DNA from: Ammoniphilus resinae | GTDB taxonomy: Bacteria; Bacillota; Bacilli; Aneurinibacillales; RAOX-1 | NCBI RefSeq assembly: GCF_017873965.1 | Contig: NZ_JAGGKT010000005.1 | Location: 1-64,000 of the forward strand | DNA: 64,000 nt | Direction of reading: 5' to 3' | Notes under the pieces: generated by a model | Told to the model about the DNA's origin: nothing | The model's input: the letters and a program-made list of their open reading frames with translations, nothing else | Database searches by the model: none | Made by a program: the position numbers and the translations under genes | Part shown: piece by piece, positions 25,952 to 34,160 of the stretch | Numbering within the stretch: position 1 is the first letter of the stretch | How the letters are laid out: every line of letters starts with the position of its first letter

Positions 25952-26614
25952 TTATGAAAAATCCGCAATAATGCATTCCTTAATCTCTTCAATATGTCTT
26001 CCCATGCTTTCTACTGCCGCACCTATATCCCCTTTTTCTAGGGCTTTGAGGATTTCCTTATGCTGTTCATTAGCCTGAAATGGGCGATCAAAGTTGGTCG
26101 TGTTGAGCACCCCAAACCACTTGATCTGTGACGACAAGGTCTCCATGATGGAGATTAACCGACTGTTATTCGAATAAGTAATAATCGTATCATGAAGGTG
26201 CCGGTCTGCCTCGAAGAATGGTTCAACGTCCCCATTTTTCAGGGCCTTCTCCGCTTCCTCTGCCTCCAACAGCAGCGCTTGAATACGCACCTTTGGAATA
26301 TGTTTCGCTGCAAGCCGAATCGCTTGGCATTCCAAGGGCTTTCGTACATCGTAGATGTCCTCGATGTCCTTGACTTTTGGTGTGGCAACAAAGGAACCGG
26401 AACGCGGTTTGACCTCCACTAACCCCTGCTGTTGCAGTAGGTTTAGGGCATCACGCAGAGGCGTCCGACTAACCCCTAGCTTCTGGGTGAAATCATCGTA
26501 ATGGATCCGCGTTCCCGGCTTTAATTTATTTTGGATAATCTGATCACGAAGATATAAATAGACTCGGTCGTTGAGACATAAATTGTCAAAACCTGATTCC
26601 ATTTTTCGTTCCAC
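25952..26614 (-). CDS. GntR family regulator (FadR/FCD subfamily)
   Basis: 220 residues (GTG start at 26614; an ATG at 26602 is equally possible). Winged helix 'IQNKLKPGTRIHYDDFTQKLGVSRTPLRDALNLLQQQGLVEVKPRSGSFV' region, then an all-helical FCD ligand domain with metal ligands ('EADRHLHDTII', 'EQHKEIL', 'HIEEI'). FCD regulators sense organic acids. It is encoded 103 bases downstream of the hydroxyacid dehydrogenase on the same strand, so it probably controls the 26.7-30.5 kb dehydrogenase cluster. Confidence 0.88.
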   Translation of the reverse strand: MERKMESGFDNLCLNDRVYLYLRDQIIQNKLKPGTRIHYDDFTQKLGVSRTPLRDALNLLQQQGLVEVKPRSGSFVATPKVKDIEDIYDVRKPLECQAIRLAAKHIPKVRIQALLLEAEEAEKALKNGDVEPFFEADRHLHDTIITYSNNSRLISIMETLSSQIKWFGVLNTTNFDRPFQANEQHKEILKALEKGDIGAAVESMGRHIEEIKECIIADFS

Positions 26615-26717
26615 CGCCTATGTGTTTAAATCTTTTGTTATGGGACCGAATTTCATTATTCGTTTAACTAACTTATACTCTCTCATCCCGAGCCGCAAAA
26701 ATCAGATTCCCCGAAGT

Positions 26718-27722
26718 CTACTTGCTATGGATCGTCGCTTGATTCACCAGGTGATGTGGAGCTTCCCCTTTTAACACCCGTGCCACCTCTTCAGCAGCCC
26801 TGCGCCGGGATTCGATAATGGATTCCTCGGAATAATAGGCAGCGTGTGGCGTGACGATCACATTTTCAAAATTGAACAGCTTTGAATCCGGTTTCCAATC
26901 GCGGCGTTTGGCTGGTTCCTCTTCAATATCATCGAGACCCGCTCCAGCTACTTTACCGCTTTCCAGTGCTCGAATCAATGCCGCTTCATCGATCATCGGC
27001 CCCCGTGCGGTATTGACGAGGATCACCTGATCCTTCATCATCGCAAATTCACGATCACTTAGCAAGTGCAACGTTTCCGAGGTTAATGGAGCCTGCAGAA
27101 TGATATAGTCACTCTCCCGTAAGAGCGTTTCGAAGGATACGGATTCGACTTGATACTCCTTGGCCCTCTCCGGCGTCATCCGGGGAGTGTAGACCAAGGG
27201 TTTGATGCCAAACCCTTGGACTCTTTTCGCAATTTCCATCCCGATCCGTCCGAAACCAACAATCCCCACTGATTTTCCCTGCATCCGATAGATGGGTTTC
27301 GCTGATTGCCATCTCCACTCGCCTGTCCGTACCCTGTTATCATAAACTTTAATTTTTTTAATCAAGGTAAGCAGCAGTGTGACAGCGTGATCTGCGACCT
27401 CTTGGTGGCAATAATCCGGCACGTTGGTCACCATAATCCCGCGTTCTGAAGCGGCTTCCACATCGACAATATCCACACCGGAGCCATAGCGGGCGATGAT
27501 TTTTCCTTTTTGCATTTCTTCGATGATGCGGCGGCCGACATGTGAATACTGGACAATCAGCGCGTCTGCATCTTTTGCAGGGCCGATCAGCTCTTCTTCA
27601 CTTTTCGCATTCAAACCGACAACCTCGACCGCATCCCCTAGAGCATCCTTTAATACGTTTGTTTCTACGTCGATATTTCCGAAGTCATAATCTGTGATGA
27701 TTACCTTATATTTTTTCGCCAT
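26718..27722 (-). CDS. C-terminal-binding-protein-like D-2-hydroxyacid dehydrogenase
   Basis: About 334 residues from the ATG at 27722 (GAGGTG upstream). 'ARYGSGVDIVDVEAASERGI', NAD loop 'VGIVGFGRIGMEIAKRVQGFG', 'LVNTARGPMIDEAAL', and catalytic His in 'VTPHAAYYSEES' place it in the SerA/CtBP group. It interconverts a D-2-hydroxyacid and a 2-oxoacid with NAD(H). The exact substrate is unknown. Upstream (27723-27828) is a hairpin-rich spacer. Confidence 0.82.
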   Translation of the reverse strand: MAKKYKVIITDYDFGNIDVETNVLKDALGDAVEVVGLNAKSEEELIGPAKDADALIVQYSHVGRRIIEEMQKGKIIARYGSGVDIVDVEAASERGIMVTNVPDYCHQEVADHAVTLLLTLIKKIKVYDNRVRTGEWRWQSAKPIYRMQGKSVGIVGFGRIGMEIAKRVQGFGIKPLVYTPRMTPERAKEYQVESVSFETLLRESDYIILQAPLTSETLHLLSDREFAMMKDQVILVNTARGPMIDEAALIRALESGKVAGAGLDDIEEEPAKRRDWKPDSKLFNFENVIVTPHAAYYSEESIIESRRRAAEEVARVLKGEAPHHLVNQATIHSK

Positions 27723-27828
27723 TTCTTCACCTCGATCAAATACCCCCAGGCGTATTTGCGCCCAGATTTTTTCGAGCTGGCTCGAAAAACCACCTTTGAA
27801 AATCTGTGGCATCCGCCGGGGGCTTTAA

Positions 27829-27866
27829 GTTTATTCAGTAGGGGTTTGAACCCCCGCTAAATAAAC
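27829..27866 (-). terminator. Hairpin downstream of aldehyde dehydrogenase
   Basis: GTTTATT ... AATAAAC outer pairs and GGGGTT/AACCCC inner pairs form one long stem ahead of the next gene; a terminator or RNA-processing hairpin on the minus strand. Confidence 0.6.
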
Positions 27867-27876
27867 CTAAAAAACA

Positions 27877-29304
27877 CTAGTCACCAATGCGTACAGAAAC
27901 CAACTTTTCAATGAGATATTCCTTCATTCCGTGGTGTCCGCCTTCTTTTCCATATCCGCTTTCCTTGATACCGCCGAACGGAACTGCTGCATGGATTGGA
28001 AGCGAATCGTTCACACCTACAATACCGAATTGCAATTGCTCAGAGACGCGGTGGCTGCGGGATATATCATTGGTATAGAAATAAGCAGCAAGTCCGTAAG
28101 GCGTGTTGTTGGCTTTCTCAACCACTTCTTCTTCGGATTTAAAAGTAATGATTGGAGCCACTGGTCCAAATGTTTCTTCATAAGAAATCAACATCGATTC
28201 GTTTACGCCACCAAGAACGGTTGGCTCATAGAAGGAACCATTAGCAAGCTCTGGAGCAGTTGGGCGCTTTCCACCGACTAATACTTTTGCACCCTTGGAC
28301 ACAGCGTCTTGAACATGTTCCTCTGATTTTTGTACGCCTTTCATATCAACCAAAGGACCAACACTGGTGTTTGGATCCAAACCATTTCCAACTTTTAATT
28401 GAGCTACTTTTTCTACCAACTTGTTGCTGAATTCTTCCACGATGGACTCATGAACATAGACACGGTTCATACATACGCAAGTTTGTCCCGCGCAGCGGAA
28501 TTTACCAGCAACAAGGCTGTCAACTGCAAGATCGATATTGGCATCTTCAAATACGATGTAAGGAGCGTGTCCGCCAAGTTCCAAAGAAAGCTTGGTAACG
28601 GTGTCTGCTGAACCTGCAATTAACTTCTTCCCTACTTCGGTAGATCCAGTGAAGCTAAGCTTTTTCACTTTTGGACTTTGCAGCAATGTTTGAGATACAA
28701 GCCCTGCATCTCCTTGAATCAAGTTGACAACCCCTGCAGGGATTTCCGCTTGCTCGAAGATTTCAAAAATCAATTTAGCCGAAAGCGGCGATTGGCTTGC
28801 AGGCTTCACAACAACGGTACATCCCACAGCGATTGCTGGAGCGATTTTACGAGTGATCATGGAAACAGGGAAGTTCCAAGGAGTGATCGCACCCACAACA
28901 CCAATTGGTTGCTTCAAAACAGATACGCGCTTGTTTGCTGCATTAGACGGAATCGTTTCACCGTATACGCGACGACCTTCTTCTGCATACCATTGTACAT
29001 AATCAATCGCAGCCTGTACTTCACCGCGCATGTCGATTAAGGATTTCCCCATTTCAAGGGTACCAATGCGAGCTAAATCTTCTTTTCTTTCACGCATGAT
29101 TTCTGCAACACGATAAAGATAGTTGCTGCGCTGGATCGCAGGTAGCTGAGACCACGTTTTGAATGCTTCATCTGCTGCATTAATCGCTTCTTCGATTTGT
29201 TCTTTTCCTAGTTTTGGAACAGTTCCAACAACTTCACCTGTAGCAGGGTTCTTTACAACAACTTCGCCAATTCCTTTTTCGATCCATTTTCCGTTAATAT
29301 ACAT
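27877..29304 (-). CDS. NAD(P)-dependent succinate-semialdehyde-type dehydrogenase
   Basis: 475 residues, ALDH superfamily. 'TPWNFPVSMITRKIAPAIAVGC', 'SFTGSTEVGKKLI', 'KLSLELGGHAPYIVFEDANID' (catalytic Glu) and 'KFRCAGQTCVCMNRVYVH' (catalytic Cys) match the GabD branch. It oxidises an aldehyde such as succinate semialdehyde to the acid. It is 14 bases after an iron alcohol dehydrogenase, which would supply that aldehyde from a hydroxy acid such as 4-hydroxybutyrate (inference). Confidence 0.85.
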   Translation of the reverse strand: MYINGKWIEKGIGEVVVKNPATGEVVGTVPKLGKEQIEEAINAADEAFKTWSQLPAIQRSNYLYRVAEIMRERKEDLARIGTLEMGKSLIDMRGEVQAAIDYVQWYAEEGRRVYGETIPSNAANKRVSVLKQPIGVVGAITPWNFPVSMITRKIAPAIAVGCTVVVKPASQSPLSAKLIFEIFEQAEIPAGVVNLIQGDAGLVSQTLLQSPKVKKLSFTGSTEVGKKLIAGSADTVTKLSLELGGHAPYIVFEDANIDLAVDSLVAGKFRCAGQTCVCMNRVYVHESIVEEFSNKLVEKVAQLKVGNGLDPNTSVGPLVDMKGVQKSEEHVQDAVSKGAKVLVGGKRPTAPELANGSFYEPTVLGGVNESMLISYEETFGPVAPIITFKSEEEVVEKANNTPYGLAAYFYTNDISRSHRVSEQLQFGIVGVNDSLPIHAAVPFGGIKESGYGKEGGHHGMKEYLIEKLVSVRIGD

Positions 29305-29318
29305 GTATTTACTCCTCC

Positions 29319-30479
29319 TTAGAATGCGTTTTTATAAATTTGAAGTAGATCATCTTTTGTTGCTGTGCGTGGGTTGATGCTAACCAACGGGTTATCTGCG
29401 CACTCCTCCACCATCCGCGGCAAGAAGTCTTCCGTAACGCCTACCAGAGAAAGCTTCGCGGGAACGTTTACATCTTTGATCAGACGTTCAATCGCGGTGA
29501 CTGCTTTTTCTGCGGCTTCGCTTAGTGACAAGCCTTCTGTAGATTCTCCCATCAACTTGGCCACTTCAGCATACTTCGCTGTCCGTGCAGGCAGATTGAA
29601 TCGGGTGGAATGTGGTAAAAGAATGGCATTGGCCACACCGTGCGGCACATTAAAATGGGCTCCTAGCGGATTACAAAGGGCATGGCATAATCCCAGTTTG
29701 GCATTGTTAAATGCAAGACCAGCGATCAGGCTGCCTTCCAGCATTTTCGAACGAGCTTCCAAGTTATTTCCTTGATAGACCGCTGTACGAAGGTTTTCTG
29801 CGATCATGCGAATCGATTCTTTGGCTAAGGAATCTGTCACAGAGTAAGACATCTTTGATGTAAAAGCCTCAATTGCATGTGTTAAGGCATCCACACCTGT
29901 GGCAGCGGTAACATGCGGCGGCACCGTTAAGGTTAATTCAGGATCGACAAGTGCCCAACGAGCTGCAACGTTCCGTCCTCCAACGGAATATTTCAGCTTC
30001 ATCTTAGTGTCTGTGATTACTGTAACCGTTGTCACTTCACTGCCGGTTCCAGCTGTGGTTGGGATCGCTATGACAGGAAGAATCGGCTCTTTTACCTTAC
30101 CAACTCCTCTGAAATCAATGATGTCTCCACCATTTGTTGCTAGAATCCCGATTGCCTTTGCTGTATCCATCGAGCTTCCTCCGCCAACTGCGATCAACAG
30201 ATCTGGCCGTTCGTTGGTCAAAGCGACAAATGCCTGATTCACGACAATGTCCGTAGGATTGGGCTCCACCCCATCGAATACGCTTGCTTCACAATTCACT
30301 TCTGCAAGTTCATCCATAATGGGTTGAATCAGCCCAGCATTGAGAACCCCTTTATCGGTGACAATCATCGCTCTGCGGAATTGCTCTTGCTGAATGATCG
30401 CCTTGATCTGCTTAAGCGAGCCAGCGCCTAAAAAGATTTCTGTTGGACAAATGAAGTTAGAAATCATACCCTTTTCCAT
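29319..30479 (-). CDS. Iron-containing alcohol dehydrogenase
   Basis: 386 residues. NAD site 'LIAVGGGSSMDTAKAIGILATNGG', 'PTTAGTGSEVTTVTVITD', and the metal-binding region 'DALTHAIEAFTS' and 'HALCNPLGAHFNVPHGVANAILLPH', all typical of group III Fe-ADHs (1,3-propanediol, 4-hydroxybutyrate or lactaldehyde dehydrogenases). First gene of a likely operon with the aldehyde dehydrogenase. Start M1 or the ATG four codons later. The upstream 210 bases include a CTAATATATTAG dyad (30534-30545). Confidence 0.87.
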   Translation of the reverse strand: MEKGMISNFICPTEIFLGAGSLKQIKAIIQQEQFRRAMIVTDKGVLNAGLIQPIMDELAEVNCEASVFDGVEPNPTDIVVNQAFVALTNERPDLLIAVGGGSSMDTAKAIGILATNGGDIIDFRGVGKVKEPILPVIAIPTTAGTGSEVTTVTVITDTKMKLKYSVGGRNVAARWALVDPELTLTVPPHVTAATGVDALTHAIEAFTSKMSYSVTDSLAKESIRMIAENLRTAVYQGNNLEARSKMLEGSLIAGLAFNNAKLGLCHALCNPLGAHFNVPHGVANAILLPHSTRFNLPARTAKYAEVAKLMGESTEGLSLSEAAEKAVTAIERLIKDVNVPAKLSLVGVTEDFLPRMVEECADNPLVSINPRTATKDDLLQIYKNAF

Positions 30480-30689
30480 CCCTTTACTCTAGTTTTGTGA
30501 CAATCATGATGCTTCTAACTTGTTTAGTAATATCTAATATATTAGTATCATAACGCATTTTATAAATTTGTACAATCATTTGTGTTTTAAGAATATTATT
30601 TTTTGGTTAGAGCGGTAGAAATATTGTAGGTGGTTGGTGATTTTTTCATGGTAAAATAGGAGAAAAAAGGGAGGGGCAGGCGGGACGAG

Positions 30690-31307
30690 GTGCTCACTTT
30701 TATATTGGTTGTCTTGGCTTTGTTTCTGATCCCAGGTCCTGCGGTGACGCTGACTGTTGCACGAAGTGTTTCTGGTGGGCGACGGGTTGGGATCTGGACG
30801 GGGGTTGGCATCGCGGTCGGTGATCTGCTGCATACGATTGCTTTGACACTGGGGATCTCGGCCTTGATTATGACCTCTGCACTTGTCTTTGAAATGATCA
30901 AATATCTTGGGGCGGCTTATCTCGTTTATTTAGGAGTTAGGATGTTGTGGAGTCGGAAGGGATCAGAGGGGCACGGGCTGCCGGAGGTTAGGCCAATTTC
31001 TTCGGCTCAGGCTTTTCGCCAAGCGGTGGTTATCGAACTGCTGAATCCGAAAACTGCCCTCTTCTTCCTCGCCTTCCTTCCTCAATTCGTCCGGCTTGAT
31101 CAAGGTTCAGTTGCCGTTCAACTAGTGACGCTTGGACTGGTCTTCGTTTTGATGAGTATCCTCTATACTTCTTTGCTCGCGGTGTTGGCCGGGAGCTTGG
31201 GAAAGTGGCTTACGTCTCGCCCGCGGTTTATGGGCTGGCAGGATAAGGCGGTTGGAGCGATTTACATTGGCTTGGGCTTGCAGTTGGTTTTGCAGGAGAA
31301 GGGCTGA
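30690..31307 (+). CDS. LysE/RhtB family exporter
   Basis: 205 residues, GTG start behind a G-rich region (no other start in frame). Six membrane segments. Family signature near the N-terminus 'LFLIPGPAVTLTVARSVSGGRRVGIWTGVGIAVGDLLH' region, and 'ELLNPKTALFFLAFLPQFV' in the middle. It exports amino acids or analogues such as homoserine lactone. It stands alone between divergent and unrelated genes. Confidence 0.88.
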   Translation: MLTFILVVLALFLIPGPAVTLTVARSVSGGRRVGIWTGVGIAVGDLLHTIALTLGISALIMTSALVFEMIKYLGAAYLVYLGVRMLWSRKGSEGHGLPEVRPISSAQAFRQAVVIELLNPKTALFFLAFLPQFVRLDQGSVAVQLVTLGLVFVLMSILYTSLLAVLAGSLGKWLTSRPRFMGWQDKAVGAIYIGLGLQLVLQEKG

Positions 31308-31365
31308 TTTGTTTTTCTCCTGAGTTGGTGGAATAATGGGCTAAAAAGGGATCGGCCTCCCGCAC

Positions 31366-31392
31366 GAATAGGGGGAGCCCCCCTTATTGAAA
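31366..31392 (+). terminator. GC-rich hairpin downstream of LysE gene
   Basis: AATAGGGGG AG CCCCCCTTATT inverted repeat. Possible terminator, with no strong T-run. Confidence 0.45.
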
Positions 31393-31439
31393 AGTATATA
31401 GGCCTAGGTCTGTCGATTGCTTGTGGAAAGTGGAAAGGG

Positions 31440-31585
31440 CTGTTTCGATAAGCGGAGAAATTCCGGTTAATCGGTCTAAAAGCGAAATTCGGACTAAAAT
31501 AAGCGGAGTTTTTCCGGTTAGACTGATTAAAATCGTATTCTACGCAACTTCCCTGAAGATAAGCGGAAATTCTCCGGTTATATCA
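31440..31585. repeat. ATAAGCGGA/TCCGGTTAT palindrome cluster
   Basis: Three short dyads (near 31448, 31496 and 31558) of the form ATAAGCGGA-N5-TCCGGTTA within 140 bases, between the LysE and allantoinase-like genes. The rest of 31308-31677 shows no gene. Confidence 0.65.
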
Positions 31586-31677
31586 CAATCAATCGACAGG
31601 CACAATACTCCCCCTATTTTCGACAGCCATAGTCGACGCACAAAAATCATATAACCAGAAAGGCGGAAACCAATAAA

Positions 31678-33075
31678 ATGAAATGGGATCATATTATACG
31701 CGGCGGTACACTTGTTACCCCACAAAACATGTTTGAAGCAGATGTCTACATAAAAGATGGAAAAATTGCGGCGATCTCCAAAGAACCTTTGGAAGGCGAG
31801 GCTGCGGAGGTGACCGATGCAAAAGGTCGCTACGTCCTCCCTGGTTTAATGGATACCCACATCCACTCCCGTGACCCGGGTCCAACGTATAAAGAGGATT
31901 TTTCTACTTCCACGATGGCTGCGGCGGCTGGCGGGATTACCACGGTGTTCGAAATGCCAAACACAAAGCGCACAATCAACAACGTGGAAAACTTCCATGC
32001 CCAGGTGGAAAATTTGTCGGCGAAAGCCCATGTAGACTTTGGTTTGTGGGCGATCTGCCTTGGGAAGCTCAACCTGGACAAGCTGCAAAGCTTAAATGAA
32101 GCGGGTGTGATCGGGTTTAAGTTTTTTTGGGGCTATGCGATCAACAGCAAAACTTACGAGTTGGCCTATAATTATACCCCAGGGATGCCTGATGTAATCC
32201 CTCCTCTTCACGATGGAGAGGTTTACCTGATGTTTGAGGAAGTGGCGAAAACAGGAAAGATCTTCGCCATCCATGCGGAGAACAATGACTTAATCCAATC
32301 GTTGACGGAAAAAGTGTTGGCGAGTGGACGCCGGGATTATGAGGCATTATTGGAAGGACGTCCTCCTTTAGCAGAAACCGTGACCGTTTCGACCGGGATT
32401 CATTTTGCCCGAGCAACGGGCGCAAGGCTGCATATCCTTCATGTCAGCGCTGGGGGGTCTGTCGATGTGATCGAACAAGCACAAAGAGAAGGGTTGCCGA
32501 TTACAGCGGAAACCTGTCCACAATACCTCTTTTTGTCTAACGAAGATTTTGAACGAATCGGTCCCATGATGAAAATTTATCCGCCAATCAAGTACCGCGC
32601 GGATCAGGAACGGATTTGGAAAGGGCTGCAGGATGGCGTGCTATCTATTATCTGTTCCGATCACGCACCACATACTTTGGAAGAAAAAAATGGAGACCTC
32701 TGGGAGATCCCTGCTGGGATGGTCGGCGTGGAAACGATGGTGCCGATGCTGCTGAATGCTGTTTCCGAGGGTCGATTGACACTGCAGCAAGTGGTTGCCT
32801 TATGTTCGGAAAATCCAGCCAAGCAGTATGGGATATACCCGCAGAAAGGCTCCCTTGCGGTTGGGACGGATGCTGATTTTACAATTGTCGATATGGGTAA
32901 GCGTGTCGTAATCAAAAGAGAGAACTTGCACAGCCGTTCGCAAAATAGCGGTTTCGATGGGGTGGAAGTAACCGGCTACCCAGTGGGAACCATCGTTCGT
33001 GGACATACTGTGATGAAAGATGGGGAGATCGTGTCAGGGCCGATTGGGCAAGTGGTGCTATCGCCGGCGAAGTAG
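31678..33075 (+). CDS. Allantoinase/dihydroorotase-like amidohydrolase
   Basis: 465 residues. Cyclic-amidase signature: 'GLMDTHIHSRDPGPTYKEDFSTSTMAAAAGGITTVFEMPNT' region with the first metal HxH, a candidate carboxylated Lys in 'GFKFFWG', 'FAIHAEN', 'LHILHVSAGGSVDVI', and 'IICSDHAPHT' with the catalytic Asp. The C-terminal 'SLAVGTDADFTIVDM' closes the composite domain. It hydrolyses a cyclic amide (allantoin, hydantoin or similar); no other purine-catabolic genes are adjacent, so the exact substrate is open. Confidence 0.82.
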   Translation: MKWDHIIRGGTLVTPQNMFEADVYIKDGKIAAISKEPLEGEAAEVTDAKGRYVLPGLMDTHIHSRDPGPTYKEDFSTSTMAAAAGGITTVFEMPNTKRTINNVENFHAQVENLSAKAHVDFGLWAICLGKLNLDKLQSLNEAGVIGFKFFWGYAINSKTYELAYNYTPGMPDVIPPLHDGEVYLMFEEVAKTGKIFAIHAENNDLIQSLTEKVLASGRRDYEALLEGRPPLAETVTVSTGIHFARATGARLHILHVSAGGSVDVIEQAQREGLPITAETCPQYLFLSNEDFERIGPMMKIYPPIKYRADQERIWKGLQDGVLSIICSDHAPHTLEEKNGDLWEIPAGMVGVETMVPMLLNAVSEGRLTLQQVVALCSENPAKQYGIYPQKGSLAVGTDADFTIVDMGKRVVIKRENLHSRSQNSGFDGVEVTGYPVGTIVRGHTVMKDGEIVSGPIGQVVLSPAK

Positions 33076-33099
33076 GGTCAGCGGTGGCTTGTGGAGACC

Positions 33100-33185
33100 T
33101 ATAGCCATTCTCCCATTGAGTCAGTGTGGTGGGAGCCGGGATGTTTCCCCTGATCAGAAGGGATAGGGCCCTTGGTGAGGAGCCA
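33100..33185. repeat. REP-like palindromic element, copy 2
   Basis: Left end AGCCATTCTCCCATTGAGTCAG and right end CCTGATCAGAAGGGATAGG are imperfect inverted copies related to the element at 12905-13015. Non-coding. Confidence 0.5.
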
Positions 33186-33252
33186 ACCCCTACCAATTTA
33201 AGTGGATTTAGCACCTTTCCCCGGGTTTCGTGGGCTCTAAGTCTACCTTATT

Positions 33253-33445
33253 GAAATAGCGGAAGATTTTTCCGCTATTTCTTTTTTCAGAGTCGATTTC
33301 AGAGAAATAACGGAAAACTTTTCCCTTATCTGATCCTGAAATCGTTTACATACAACCCAAAGCAACCCTTAACGGAAAAGTTTTCCGTTATTTTGGCGAT
33401 TCCCGAATAATTCCTAAGAATAGCGGAACATTTTTCCGTTATCCC
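33253..33445. repeat. Cluster of four TAGCGGAA/TTCCGCTA palindromes
   Basis: Dyads at about 33253-33281, 33302-33326, 33370-33395 and 33420-33443, all of the type ATAnCGGAA-N-TTCCGnTAT. The first is followed by six T residues and can act as the terminator of the allantoinase-like gene. The rest of 33076-33476 has no ORF. Confidence 0.75.
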
Positions 33446-33476
33446 TCCTTCCCACCGCTCCCCCAAAAAAAGAGGC

Positions 33477-34136
33477 CTAACGGCCTCCCCTTTTTCTCAT
33501 CGCCATAACCAATGCAACCGCGCTTAACGCAAGGGCCGCAATCGACATGCCATATGGTGCAGACGACGAAGCGGCAGCTTCTGTCCCCTGCTCGCCTTGG
33601 TCAGCTTGCTCACCAGCAGGCTCACCCTGAGCCGTGTCGCCAGCGCCACCACCGTGCCCGTGGGCATCACCCGTTCCTGCCGCCACCAACGTCACCGAGG
33701 CAGGTTTATCGGATCCTTCTGTACCAACCCACTCGACGAGCAATCCATCTTCGTATGTTTGATAGGCTTTCCAGACTAATTCAGTGGCATCATCCGCCAC
33801 TTTTCCCTGCATCTTAAATTCACCGAACTCGGTAGCACCCAAGCCCTTCCCAGTTGTGGTCCAAGTGATCGCCGTAATCTTTCCCGTGTCATCCTTGGTC
33901 AACTCATAATTCCATTCTGACTTTGGCTCCAGACGCGAGACATTAACGCCATCTGGTACCTTTACTTCCACTTTCACCGTTGGCACGTCCTCTTCTGACG
34001 GTACGCGCACGGTGAAGACTTCATAGGTTCCCTGCGTCGTTTGTTTCGGCAAGACCGTGACATGTGCTGCGGCGATGTTTGCAAACAGAAAAACTACAGC
34101 AACGGTTGATAAAATGACTCTCAAACTTTTTTTCAT
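33477..34136 (-). CDS. ycnI: YcnI-like DUF1775 membrane protein
   Basis: About 219 residues from the ATG at 34136 (AAAGGAAGG upstream). Signal peptide ending 'NIAAAHVTVLPKQ' (the mature N-terminal His is typical and binds copper in this family), a DUF1775 beta-sandwich to about 155, a Gly/Gln/Glu-rich linker containing 'GDAHGHGGG', and a C-terminal membrane anchor with KRGGR tail. B. subtilis YcnI is a copper-binding protein encoded with ycnJ and ycnK, the same order as here. Confidence 0.88.
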   Translation of the reverse strand: MKKSLRVILSTVAVVFLFANIAAAHVTVLPKQTTQGTYEVFTVRVPSEEDVPTVKVEVKVPDGVNVSRLEPKSEWNYELTKDDTGKITAITWTTTGKGLGATEFGEFKMQGKVADDATELVWKAYQTYEDGLLVEWVGTEGSDKPASVTLVAAGTGDAHGHGGGAGDTAQGEPAGEQADQGEQGTEAAASSSAPYGMSIAALALSAVALVMAMRKRGGR

Positions 34137-34160
34137 GAATATATGCCTTCCTTTCAAAAG

